DNA from: an uncultured Coriobacteriaceae bacterium
Lineage (GTDB): Bacteria; Actinomycetota; Coriobacteriia; Coriobacteriales; Eggerthellaceae
Assembly (NCBI GenBank): GCA_902768975.1
Contig: CACXMZ010000005.1
Span: 248,001 to 312,000 of the forward strand
Direction: 5' to 3'
Length of the DNA: 64,000 bases
Part shown: positions 52,789-61,479 of the stretch, piece by piece
Layout of the letters: each line of letters starts with the position of its first letter
Position numbering within the stretch: position 1 is the stretch's first letter
Notes under the pieces: model-generated
What the model was told of the DNA's origin: nothing
Database searches by the model: none
What the model saw: only the letters and a program-made list of their open reading frames with translations
Made by a program: the position numbers and the translations under genes

Positions 52789-53268
52789 CTATTTCGCGCT
52801 GCGCGTAATGGCCGTAACTCCCGTACGCGTAATTTCAGCCAGGTTGTAGGGCTTCAGTAATTCTTCGAGGCCCGCCAGTTTGCTTTGCGTACCCGTAGCT
52901 TCAATAGTGAGCGACTTATGCCCCACGTCTACAATCTTGGCACGGAACACGTTGGCAATCTCGATAACTTCACTGCGCCTTTCAGGTTCCACAGCCACAC
53001 GGAACAGCACCAGTTCGCGCTCGATGGCTTCGTCTTCAGTTAAGTCGGTAATCTTATGGACGCACACCAGTTTGTTCAGCTGCTTGGTAATTTGTTCGTA
53101 GGCCACGTCTTCAGCTTCCACGACCGCCGTAATGCGCGACTTAGTCGGGTCTTCGGTGGGCGCCACAGAAAGTGAATCGATGTTAAAGCCACGGCGCGAA
53201 ACCAGCCCTGTTACGCGTGAAAGCACACCTGGTTTGTTTTGCACGAGCACACTCATTACATGCCTCAT
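52789..53268 (-). CDS. ilvN: Acetolactate synthase regulatory subunit
   Basis: This ACT-domain subunit gives valine feedback and raises activity of IlvB. HVMSVLVQNKPGVLSRVTGL, FSRRGFNIDSLSVAPTE-like text and LTIEATGTQSKLAGLEELLK are typical of the 159-residue IlvN/IlvH. Its start ATG overlaps the ilvB stop (TAATG); an ATG four codons downstream also has a ribosome site. It is translationally coupled to ilvB. Confidence 0.96.
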   Translation of the reverse strand: MRHVMSVLVQNKPGVLSRVTGLVSRRGFNIDSLSVAPTEDPTKSRITAVVEAEDVAYEQITKQLNKLVCVHKITDLTEDEAIERELVLFRVAVEPERRSEVIEIANVFRAKIVDVGHKSLTIEATGTQSKLAGLEELLKPYNLAEITRTGVTAITRSAK

Positions 53269-55046
53269 TACAGGCCCCCTTCCCCTTCTTCGTTCACTTC
53301 GCCAACTTGGCGAACTTCGTGGCGTTCAAGCCCCAGGCGCACCGCGCCCACCGCAAGGTCAATAGCGCCCACGGCATCCGCCGTCGCACCGCCCGGCGGC
53401 ACCATGGGGTACACGTTCGCATCTCGCGGAATTACCACGTCAAGCAAATAGCAGCCTTCTGCCGCCAACATGGTTTCAATGGCAGCGGCCACACTAGACG
53501 GGTCTTCCACGCGAGCAGCCTGCCAGCCGTAAGCAGCGGCAAGCGCCACAAAGTCCGGGTTCGCGGAAAACTCGGTTGCCATAAAGCGTTTGTTATTGAA
53601 CAGGGTTTGCCACTGGTGCACCATACCCAAGGCGCTGTTGTTCATCAGTAGCACCTTCACGTTGGCGCCTGCTTCAAGCGCAGTAGCCATCTCCTGAATA
53701 TTCATCTGCAAGGATCCATCGCCAGCGATACACACCACCTGGTCATCTGGGTTTGCCAAGGAAGCGCCAAGGGCAGCGGGGAAACCAAAGCCCATCGTAC
53801 CCAGGCCACCGCTCGTAATAAAACTACGGGGCGTTTCGCGTTCCATAAACTGAGCGGCCCACATCTGGTGCTGCCCCACTTCCGTGGTCACAATGCTGCG
53901 CGTGCCTGCCAGCTGGCGCGAAAGTTCCATCACCACGTCTTCAGGGATAATGCCCGTACGCCCTTCTTCAACAGCCGTGCTATAGAAGGGCCAACGCTCC
54001 TTCCATTCAGCAAGTTCAGCCAACCAGTCCTTGGACTGCGGCTGCGCTTTTTGGGCGCTCAAGGCTTCAACAATGTCGGCCAACACACCCGCCACGTCGC
54101 CCACAATGGGTACGTCGGCAGGAAGCACCTTGCCAATTTCGGCAGGGTCTATATCTATGTGAATAACCCGCGCGCGTTCAGCAAAGTGGGCAATACGCCC
54201 CGTCACACGGTCTGAAAGGTGCGTGCCTACACAAATGAGCAGGTCGCACTGGGCTATGGCTTCATTGGCATATTTCGAACCATGCATGCCCACGTGCCCC
54301 AAGTTCAGGGGGTGTGCGCTAGGAAGAGCAGTTTTACCCATAAGCGTGCATACCACGGGAATCTGCATGGTGTCCACCAGGGCCGCCAGGGCTTCACTTG
54401 CATTTGCGCTTACCACGCCCCCACCTGCAATTACAAGCGGCTTGCGCGCTTCACCAATTAACGCAGCAGCCTTGCGCACCTGCTTGGCGTTTCCCTTTAC
54501 CGTGGGCTTATAGCTGGGGATGTTCACCGTTTCTGGCCACGTAAATTCAAGTTCTTGGCCCGCAACGTCGCTTGGCACGTCTATAAGGACCGGACCTGGG
54601 CGCCCCGTACTTGCCACATGAAAGGCTTCAGCAAAGGTTTCAGGGAGTTCACGCGCTTCGCGCAACAAATAGGAGTGTTTCACCACGGGCAACGTAACGC
54701 CAAAAATGTCGGCTTCCTGGAACGAATCGGTCCCAATAACCGTGGTGGGCACCTGGGCCGTTATAACCACCAAGGGCACACTGTCCATGTAGGCCGTTGC
54801 AATACCCGTTACCGTATTGGTGGCACCGGGCCCACTGGTCACCAGAACCACACCAGGCTTACCAGTTACGCGCGCGTAACCGTCGGCTTCATGTACCGCC
54901 GCCTGCTCGTGCCTGGACAATATGAAAGTAATGTCGGATTCAAAGAGGGCGTCGAACAACTTAACGGCCTGCCCGCCTGGGTAGCCAAACACGTATTCAA
55001 CACCAGCAGCCTGCAAAGAGGCTATTACTGCCTGCGCACCTGTCAT
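53268..55046 (-). CDS. ilvB: Acetolactate synthase catalytic subunit
   Basis: This ThDP enzyme makes acetolactate or acetohydroxybutyrate for branched-chain amino acids. VEYVFGYPGGQAVKLFDALF with the catalytic Glu region, the FAD-binding middle and the ThDP motif GDGSLQMNIQEMATALEAGA are clear. The start at 55046 (MTGAQAVIASL) has AAAGGA upstream and gives 592 residues; the longer open frame lies in the leader. A strong promoter is 176 bases upstream. Confidence 0.96.
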   Translation of the reverse strand: MTGAQAVIASLQAAGVEYVFGYPGGQAVKLFDALFESDITFILSRHEQAAVHEADGYARVTGKPGVVLVTSGPGATNTVTGIATAYMDSVPLVVITAQVPTTVIGTDSFQEADIFGVTLPVVKHSYLLREARELPETFAEAFHVASTGRPGPVLIDVPSDVAGQELEFTWPETVNIPSYKPTVKGNAKQVRKAAALIGEARKPLVIAGGGVVSANASEALAALVDTMQIPVVCTLMGKTALPSAHPLNLGHVGMHGSKYANEAIAQCDLLICVGTHLSDRVTGRIAHFAERARVIHIDIDPAEIGKVLPADVPIVGDVAGVLADIVEALSAQKAQPQSKDWLAELAEWKERWPFYSTAVEEGRTGIIPEDVVMELSRQLAGTRSIVTTEVGQHQMWAAQFMERETPRSFITSGGLGTMGFGFPAALGASLANPDDQVVCIAGDGSLQMNIQEMATALEAGANVKVLLMNNSALGMVHQWQTLFNNKRFMATEFSANPDFVALAAAYGWQAARVEDPSSVAAAIETMLAAEGCYLLDVVIPRDANVYPMVPPGGATADAVGAIDLAVGAVRLGLERHEVRQVGEVNEEGEGGL

Positions 55047-55221
55047 GCGTCTTCCTTTCACGTACTTGCCAAGCCGCACACCTGAAGATCGTTCAAGCGC
55101 CAACTTCGCGTTCAGTCCTTTAAGCTCCACTGCCTTTCAGAAGACGTACCTGCTGGGGTTTCCGGTTGCAGGCAGGCCTTTTTACTTCGCAGCTTCAAAG
55201 CCTTTATTTAGTTGAGGAGGA

Positions 55222-55250
55222 ATTATAGCCATGAACAGCTAAAACCGCAA
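55222..55250 (-). promoter_or_regulatory. Sigma-A promoter of ilvB-ilvN-leuA
   Basis: On the minus strand TTGCGG, 17 bases, then TATAAT form a near-consensus promoter. The roughly 170-base leader that follows contains competing pairings (CCTGC with GCAGG, CTGCC with GGCAG) but no T-box motif and no Val/Ile/Leu-rich leader peptide. Leader control is possible but unproven. Confidence 0.75.
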
Positions 55251-55296
55251 GGGCTGGGCGTTCGAGCACGCCATTGTAACGGTATTGAGTGCACCC

Positions 55297-55977
55297 CTAT
55301 TGCGCAACGCCATATTGCGCGTAGTAGGCTTCAAGCTGGGCTTTCATGGCGTCGTCAATAAGCACACGCCCGCCCACTTCGCGGCCGTACAGGTATTCAA
55401 GCACTTCGCTCATGGAAACAATGGCAGCCGTAGGGAAACCATACTTGTCGGAAACTTCGTCGATGGCGGCCTTTGCGCCGCTTGGCCCCACTTCTTCGCG
55501 GTTAAGCGAAACCATGAGCCCCACCACATCAACGTTAGCAGCAGCTTTAAGCAACGGGTAGGTTTCGTCGATGGACTTGCCCGAAGTCGTTACGTCTTCC
55601 ACCATTACCACGCGCGCGCCGTCGGCCAATTCAGCACCCAGCAAGTTGCCACCTTCACCGTGGTCTTTGGCTTCCTTGCGGTTGGAACAATATTGGACTT
55701 CCTTGCCGTAGAGTTCCGCCAAGCCCATGGCGGTTACCACCGAAAGCGGAATGCCCTTATAGGCAGGGCCGAATACCACGTCGAAGTCCAGCCCAAAAGC
55801 TGCCTCTATAGCGCGAGCGTAATACAAACCCAGCTGGTGTAGCTGTTCACCCGTTGTATAGGCACCCGCATTCATAAAAAATGGTGAAGTGCGCCCGCTC
55901 TTCAGCGTGAATTCACCAAACTTCAGCACGTCAGACGCCACCATGAATTCAATGAAATCCTGCTTGTACTGCTCCAT
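55297..55977 (-). CDS. pyrE: Orotate phosphoribosyltransferase
   Basis: This enzyme converts orotate and PRPP to OMP. SPFFMNAGAYTTGEQLHQLG, VVFGPAYKGIPLSVVTAMGL and the PRPP loop VVMVEDVTTSGKSIDETYPL are diagnostic in 226 residues. It is separate from the pyr operon at 17-22 kb, whose other six steps it completes. It is next to a purine permease gene on the same strand. Confidence 0.95.
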   Translation of the reverse strand: MEQYKQDFIEFMVASDVLKFGEFTLKSGRTSPFFMNAGAYTTGEQLHQLGLYYARAIEAAFGLDFDVVFGPAYKGIPLSVVTAMGLAELYGKEVQYCSNRKEAKDHGEGGNLLGAELADGARVVMVEDVTTSGKSIDETYPLLKAAANVDVVGLMVSLNREEVGPSGAKAAIDEVSDKYGFPTAAIVSMSEVLEYLYGREVGGRVLIDDAMKAQLEAYYAQYGVAQ

Positions 55978-56016
55978 ACGGCTTCTCCTTTTAAATCGTA
56001 CCTATTGAATTATATA

Positions 56017-56052
56017 AAAAGCAAAGGCCGCAGCGAATGCGTTGCGGCCTTT
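56017..56052 (-). terminator. Terminator of the purine permease gene
   Basis: On the minus strand AAAGGCCGCA / TGCGGCCTTT, extended by three inner pairs around a four-base loop, is followed by GCTTTTTATA. It lies 40 bases after the permease stop and 40 bases before pyrE. Confidence 0.88.
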
Positions 56053-56092
56053 TACACTTTTTAGGGCGTTTGGAAAAACGCTATTGCCACCT

Positions 56093-57517
56093 TTATGCCA
56101 CCAAGAAGAACTTGATGAGGAAGATGATGGACAGCACGTAGGTAAGCCAGTACTTCTTGTTGAATTCACCCGTGATGATGTTAATAATCGAGAACGAGAT
56201 GAGGCCAATACCAATGGCATGACCGATGGAACCGGAAATAGGCATGGCAATAAGCATGAGGGCAACCGGCACCACTTCGTCGAACTTGTCCATGTCCACA
56301 TTGCGCAGGCCCTGAAGCATGAGCACGCCTACGTAAATAAGCGCAGCACTCGTGGCGGCCGAAGGAATAATAGCCGCGAGAGGACCAATAAACATGCACA
56401 GCAGGAACACAATGCCGCAGGTAAGTGCGGTAAGGCCCGTGCGGCCACCAGCTTCAACACCAGCAGCAGATTCCACAAAGGTAGTAACGGTTGAAGTACC
56501 CGTGCAAGCACCCACCACGGTACCCACGCTGTCGGAAAGCAGGGCTTCCTTCATCTGCGGCATCTTGCCGTTTTCGTCGAGCATGCCCGCGCGCGAAGCG
56601 GTACCCACCAGTGTGCCGATGGTATCGAACATGTCGATCATGCAGAAGGTAATGATGAGCGTAATAACCGTAAACCAGCCAAGCTCCAGGAAGCCAGCGA
56701 AGTTGAACTTAAACAGAGTCAGGTTAACCATGTCGCCAAAAGCAGGCATCCAGGAAGCGGTTGCCAGGCTTTCGAAAGGATTGGTGCCCAGGAAGATGGC
56801 CTGGCCTGCCCAATACAGGACAGAAGCCACCAGCATACCCAGGATAACCGCACCCTTAACCTTGCGGTGTGCGAAGAACACGATGGCGAACAGGCCAACG
56901 AACATAGTAATAACCGTGAGCACCATGGGCGCATAAGCCGTGTCCATGGCGGTTTGTGCGCTGCTTGCGGTAAGAGCACCAAAGAAGTCGCGCATAACGT
57001 AGAAGGGGTTACCATCGGCGCCGAATACGCCAGCGTTGGAACCCACGCCAATGTTGAGCAGCATAAGGCCAATGGCAGGCGCAATACCCATACGCACGCC
57101 ATACGGAATAGCTTCAACAATCTTTTCGCGGATATTCAGAATGGTAAGTATAAGGAAGACAATACCTTCAGCCAGGATGATGATAAGAGCAGCCTGGAAG
57201 CTTGCAACATAGCTTGTGCCCGTGATGGTAACAATCTGGGCAACAACCACCGCGAAGAAGCTGTTCAGACCCATACCCGGTGCCAAACAGAACGGCTTGT
57301 TGGCTAAGAATGCCATGCAGATCATGGCGATGCCCGAAGCCAGGCAGGTGGCCAAAAAGACGGCATTCCACAAGTCGTCGCCACCCGCGCGCCAGCCCGT
57401 GAGCAGGTTGGGGTTCAAGGCGATGATGTATGCCATGGTCATGAATGTGGTGAGACCGGCAACTATTTCAGTTTTGACACTGGTGCCGTTCTCGGAAAGT
57501 TTGAAAAACTTTTCCAT
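56093..57517 (-). CDS. NCS2-family purine permease (AzgA/PbuG type)
   Basis: This integral membrane transporter of 474 residues has about 12 helices, probably importing adenine, guanine or hypoxanthine by proton symport. The start KTEIVAGLTTFMTMAYIIAL and GLNSFFAVVVA and DMFDTIGTLVGTASRAGMLD are hallmarks of the AzgA branch rather than the UraA/xanthine branch. It is alone between two terminators. I looked for a purine riboswitch upstream and did not find one. Confidence 0.93.
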   Translation of the reverse strand: MEKFFKLSENGTSVKTEIVAGLTTFMTMAYIIALNPNLLTGWRAGGDDLWNAVFLATCLASGIAMICMAFLANKPFCLAPGMGLNSFFAVVVAQIVTITGTSYVASFQAALIIILAEGIVFLILTILNIREKIVEAIPYGVRMGIAPAIGLMLLNIGVGSNAGVFGADGNPFYVMRDFFGALTASSAQTAMDTAYAPMVLTVITMFVGLFAIVFFAHRKVKGAVILGMLVASVLYWAGQAIFLGTNPFESLATASWMPAFGDMVNLTLFKFNFAGFLELGWFTVITLIITFCMIDMFDTIGTLVGTASRAGMLDENGKMPQMKEALLSDSVGTVVGACTGTSTVTTFVESAAGVEAGGRTGLTALTCGIVFLLCMFIGPLAAIIPSAATSAALIYVGVLMLQGLRNVDMDKFDEVVPVALMLIAMPISGSIGHAIGIGLISFSIINIITGEFNKKYWLTYVLSIIFLIKFFLVA

Positions 57518-57670
57518 AGCGGAGAAACCCTTCTCTTATATGAGGATGCGACGCAAAACATTGTAACCCAACCGTTACCTGAGCGGTACCAGATTTTGGG
57601 GTTTTTTATCGAAAACCCCCTAGATATTGCCTGAATGTGACACTCTCCCCTATTTAGAACAGCATCGCTT

Positions 57671-57699
57671 AAAAAGGAAGGCCCCCGAAGGGACCTTCC
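57671..57699 (-). terminator. nifJ terminator
   Basis: On the minus strand GGAAGGTCCC-TTCG-GGGGCCTTCC is followed by TTTTT, 20 bases after the nifJ stop. The UUCG tetraloop makes a very stable hairpin. A second hairpin without a T-run (57598-57619) follows, before the permease gene. Confidence 0.93.
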
Positions 57700-57720
57700 A
57701 TACAAGCTTGTAGCTCTACC

Positions 57721-60700
57721 CTATTCCTGGGTGTCGTCGTAAACCGCTTGCAGCTTTTCGAGGTGCTTAAAGCGCGCTTCAGCAGCAGCTTCGTTGCGCT
57801 TGAAGAGTTCCTTCGAACGACCCGGGAATTCGCGAGCCAGGCGGTTGTAACGAGCTTCGTTAGCCAGGAATTCCTGATACCCGCCAGCAGGTGCCTTGGA
57901 GTCAAGAACGAACTTCTTGCCGTCTTCAGCAGCTGGGTTGAAGCGGAACAGGTTCCAGTAACCGCAGTCCACAGCCTTCTTCATTTCTTCTTGGCAATTG
58001 ATCATGCCGCCCTTGATGGAGTGCATTTCGCAGGGGCAGTAGCCAATGATGAGCGAAGGACCAGGATAAGCTTCGGCTTCAACGATAGCCTTGATGGTCT
58101 GTGCCGGCTTGGAGCCCATGGCGATTTGAGCCACATACACATAACCATAAGCCATGGCGATTTCAGCCAAGCTCTTCTTCTTAACTTCCTTACCAGCAGC
58201 AGCAAACTGAGCAACCTGACCGATGTTGGAAGCCTTGGAAGCCTGACCACCCGTGTTGGAGTAAACTTCGGTGTCGAAGACGAATACGTTCACGTCGTCG
58301 CCAGAAGCGAGTACGTGGTCCAGTCCGCCGTAACCGATGTCGTAGGCCCAACCGTCGCCACCGAAGATCCAAACGCTCTTCTTGGAAAGGAATTCGCTCT
58401 TGGAAAGGATTTCCTTAGCCAGAGCAGAATTGCTCTTCTTCAGTTGCTCGATGTACTTTTCAGTAGCAGCCTTGTTGGCTTCGCCGTCGTCCATGGTGCG
58501 CAGCCATGCCTTAGCAGCACGCTTCAGCGGTTCAGCGCAGCGACCTTCGATAAGTTCTTCGGTCTTGAGCTTGAGGTTGTTGCGTACCGCCTGCTGGCCA
58601 AGGTGCATACCATAGCCATGTTCGGCGTTGTCTTCAAACAGCGAGTTGCTCCAAGCAGGACCGTGGCCGTCCTTGTTCACCGTGTAGGGCGAAGTGGCAG
58701 CCGGGTTGCCCCAAATGGAGGAACAACCAGTAGCGTTGGCGATGTACATACGGTCGCCGAAGAGCTGGGTAACCAGGCGAGCATAGGCAGTTTCAGCACA
58801 ACCGGCGCAGGCACCGCTGAACTCAAGCAGCGGCTGAGCAAACTGGCTGTCCTTAACGGTGGTGCCTTCAAGCTTCGGCTTACGCGACACCTTTTCGACG
58901 CAATAGTCGAATGCCTTCTGCTGGTCCAGTTCGCCTTCGGTGGGAACCATCTGGATGGCCTGAGTCGGGCACTGGCCAATGCAGACGCCGCAACCCATGC
59001 AGTCGAGCGGCGAAATAGCCAGCGTGTACTGCAGGCCGGCCATTGCCTTGCCCTTGCCTTCGGCCAGCTTGGTGACCTTCGGAGCAGCCTTGGCTTCTGC
59101 CTTGGTCAGGCCATAAGGACGGATGCAGGCATGCGGGCACACATAGGCGCAGTTGTTGCACTGGATGCACTTTTCGGCGTCCCAAGTAGGAACGGTAACG
59201 GCTACGCCGCGCTTTTCGTAAGCAGCAGCGCCAGTTTCAAACTGACCGTCGATATGCGGCATGAATGCGGAAACAGGCAGGCTGTCGCCGTCCATGTGGG
59301 CAACAGGATCCATGATTTCAGTAACCTGCTTAACCAGCGCGGGACGACCCTTGTACTTCGGTGCAGAGGTCTTGTCCGTCGCGGTCTTCCAGCTGGCAGG
59401 AATTTCAACCTTTACGTAGGCGGTTGCACCAAGGTCGATAGCCTTGTGGTTCATGTCCACGATGTCCTGGCCCTTCTTCAGGTAGGACTTGGTAGCAGCA
59501 TCCTTCATATACTGGATGGCCTGCTTCTGCGGCATGATCTTTGCCAGGCTGAAGAAGGCAGACTGCAGAATGGTGTTGGTGCGCTTGCCCATGCCAATTT
59601 CCTTGGCCAGGTCGATAGCGTTGATGAGGTAGACGTTGATTTTGTTCTTGGCAATGTACTGCTTCGCAACGGCGGGCAGGTGCTTGTCAAGTTCTTCGGG
59701 CGTCCACTGGCAGTTAATGAGGAAGGTGCCGCCCGGCTTAACGTCGCGGACCATCTTGAAGCCCTTGATGATGTAGGACGGGTTGTGGCAAGCCACGAAG
59801 TCGGCCTGGTTTACATAGTAGGTCGAACGGATGGGGCTGTCGCCGAAGCGCAGGTGCGAAACGGTTACGCCGCCCGTCTTCTTGGAGTCGTACTGGAAGT
59901 AAGCCTGTACGTACTTGTTGGTGTGGTCGCCAATAATCTTGATGCTGTTCTTGTTAGCACCAACCGTACCGTCGCCACCCAGACCCCAGAACTTGCATTC
60001 GATGGTGGAAGGATCGGCCACGTTGGGCGTGTTCTCCTTTTCGGGCAAGGACAGGTGCGTTACGTCGTCGACGATACCCACGGTGAATTCGCGAGCCGGC
60101 TTGGCTTTCTTCAGTTCGTCGAAGATAGCGAAGGCACTGCTGGGAGGCGTGTCCTTGGAGCCCAGACCGTAGCGGCCACCAACAACGGTGAGGCCCGCCA
60201 GACGGCCCTGTTCGGCCAGAGCGGTCATAACATCGAGGTACAGAGGTTCGCCGCCAGCACCAGGTTCCTTGGTGCGGTCGAGAACAGCAAGCTTCTTAAC
60301 CGTCTTAGGCAGAGCGGCAACAAACTTTTCGGCTACGAACGGACGGTACAGGCGAACCTTGATAAGGCCAACCTTCTGGCCATGAGCGTTCAGGTAGTCG
60401 ATAACTTCTTCGAGCACGTCGCAGAAGCTACCCATAGCAACCACTACGCGGTCGGCCTGCTTGTGGCCGTAGTAGTTAAACAGTTCGTAGTTGGTACCGA
60501 TCTTCTTGTTTACCTTGTGCATGTATTCTTCCACGATGGCGGGAAGTTCGTCGTACAGCTTGTTGCAAGCTTCCCTGTGCTGGAAGAAGATGTCCGGGTT
60601 TTCGTGCGAACCGCGCATGGCAGGACGCTCGGGGTTCAGGGCATGAGCGCGGAAGGCGTCAACGGCCTTGAAGTCCGTGAGCTTGGCCAGCTCGTCGTAG

Positions 60701-61263
60701 TCCCAAACAGCAATCTTCTGAACTTCGTGGCTGGTACGGAAACCGTCGAAGAAGTTCAGGAAGGGAACGCGACCCTTGATGGCAGCCAGATGGGCTACTG
60801 CGGAAAGGTCCATAACTTCCTGGACGTTGGTTTCAGCCAGCATGGCAAAACCGGTCTGGCGGCAAGCCATAACGTCGGAATGGTCACCAAAAATAGAAAG
60901 TGCCTGAGTAGCAACGGTACGGGCACTAACATGGAAAACGGTGGGCAGCATTTCAGCTGCGATCTTGTACATGTTGGGAATCATAAGAAGCAGACCCTGG
61001 GAAGCGGTGTAGGTGCTTGTCATAGCACCAGCTGCCAAGGAACCGTGAACGGCACCAGCGGCGCCACCTTCGGACTGCATCTCGCACACCTTAACGGTAG
61101 TGCCAAAGATGTTTTTGCGCCCCTGTGCAGACCAGATGTCTACCATGTCTGCCATCGGGCTGGACGGTGTAATAGGATAAATACCGGCAACTTCTGTAAA
61201 CGCATAGCTTACATGCGCTGCGGCGGTATTACCGTCCATGGACTGGAATTTTCTTTTGGCCAT
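57721..61263 (-). CDS. nifJ: Pyruvate:ferredoxin (flavodoxin) oxidoreductase, single chain
   Basis: This enzyme oxidises pyruvate with CoA to acetyl-CoA and CO2, reducing ferredoxin; it is central to anaerobic energy metabolism. The 1180 residues contain, in order, the alpha-like domain (FTEVAGIYPITPSSPMADMV), the gamma domain (GLGGDGTVGANKNSIKIIGD), a two-cluster ferredoxin domain (CIQCNNCAYVCPHACIRPYG near residue 700; CMGCGVCIGQCPTQAIQMVP near 757) and the beta/ThDP domain (WIFGGDGWAYDIGYGGLDHV). It is a monocistronic gene with its own promoter and terminator. Confidence 0.97.
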   Translation of the reverse strand: MAKRKFQSMDGNTAAAHVSYAFTEVAGIYPITPSSPMADMVDIWSAQGRKNIFGTTVKVCEMQSEGGAAGAVHGSLAAGAMTSTYTASQGLLLMIPNMYKIAAEMLPTVFHVSARTVATQALSIFGDHSDVMACRQTGFAMLAETNVQEVMDLSAVAHLAAIKGRVPFLNFFDGFRTSHEVQKIAVWDYDELAKLTDFKAVDAFRAHALNPERPAMRGSHENPDIFFQHREACNKLYDELPAIVEEYMHKVNKKIGTNYELFNYYGHKQADRVVVAMGSFCDVLEEVIDYLNAHGQKVGLIKVRLYRPFVAEKFVAALPKTVKKLAVLDRTKEPGAGGEPLYLDVMTALAEQGRLAGLTVVGGRYGLGSKDTPPSSAFAIFDELKKAKPAREFTVGIVDDVTHLSLPEKENTPNVADPSTIECKFWGLGGDGTVGANKNSIKIIGDHTNKYVQAYFQYDSKKTGGVTVSHLRFGDSPIRSTYYVNQADFVACHNPSYIIKGFKMVRDVKPGGTFLINCQWTPEELDKHLPAVAKQYIAKNKINVYLINAIDLAKEIGMGKRTNTILQSAFFSLAKIMPQKQAIQYMKDAATKSYLKKGQDIVDMNHKAIDLGATAYVKVEIPASWKTATDKTSAPKYKGRPALVKQVTEIMDPVAHMDGDSLPVSAFMPHIDGQFETGAAAYEKRGVAVTVPTWDAEKCIQCNNCAYVCPHACIRPYGLTKAEAKAAPKVTKLAEGKGKAMAGLQYTLAISPLDCMGCGVCIGQCPTQAIQMVPTEGELDQQKAFDYCVEKVSRKPKLEGTTVKDSQFAQPLLEFSGACAGCAETAYARLVTQLFGDRMYIANATGCSSIWGNPAATSPYTVNKDGHGPAWSNSLFEDNAEHGYGMHLGQQAVRNNLKLKTEELIEGRCAEPLKRAAKAWLRTMDDGEANKAATEKYIEQLKKSNSALAKEILSKSEFLSKKSVWIFGGDGWAYDIGYGGLDHVLASGDDVNVFVFDTEVYSNTGGQASKASNIGQVAQFAAAGKEVKKKSLAEIAMAYGYVYVAQIAMGSKPAQTIKAIVEAEAYPGPSLIIGYCPCEMHSIKGGMINCQEEMKKAVDCGYWNLFRFNPAAEDGKKFVLDSKAPAGGYQEFLANEARYNRLAREFPGRSKELFKRNEAAAEARFKHLEKLQAVYDDTQE

Positions 61264-61368
61264 AAAAACCCCCTTATGCTGATAGTTTTGCTTCCCCTCG
61301 CTTGGGAAGCGGCCAATTAATTTTTACAAAGGACGCAACCGTTTACGCCCTTTAGTGACCTGTTCTCC

Positions 61369-61374
61369 ATTATA
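61369..61374 (-). promoter_or_regulatory. -10 box of nifJ promoter
   Basis: TATAAT on the minus strand, 106 bases upstream of the nifJ start, preceded by a TA-rich stretch. No good -35 box is seen. The leader carries the strong ribosome site AAGGGGG. The call rests on the -10 match alone. Confidence 0.5.
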
Positions 61375-61428
61375 TACGAGTCGCTGAAAAAGGGTTTACT
61401 TTTTTATGCTTTTACCTATTGGTTCTTC

Positions 61429-61459
61429 CAAAAAAAGGAGCGCACCTTGAGTGCGCTCC
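61429..61459 (-). terminator. Terminator of the NrfD-type gene
   Basis: On the minus strand GGAGCGCAC-TCAAG-GTGCGCTCC, a perfect 9-bp stem, is followed by seven T residues, 20 bases after the stop codon. It ends the molybdoenzyme operon. Confidence 0.95.
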
Positions 61460-61479
61460 AAAACAAAAGGGAGGAAGAA

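Noticed and set aside
55051-55221. T-box leader upstream of ilvB
   Set aside because: The T-box core (AGGGTGGNACCGCG-like) and specifier hairpin are not seen.
57518-57660. Possible purine riboswitch upstream of the purine permease
   Set aside because: TCATATAA is present near the start codon but the three-stem core and its conserved loops are absent and there is too little room before the ATG.
57748-61320. Open frame of about 1190 codons on the plus strand opposite nifJ
   Set aside because: It mirrors the codon pattern of nifJ, lacks recognisable domains and a ribosome site, and nifJ itself is certain.
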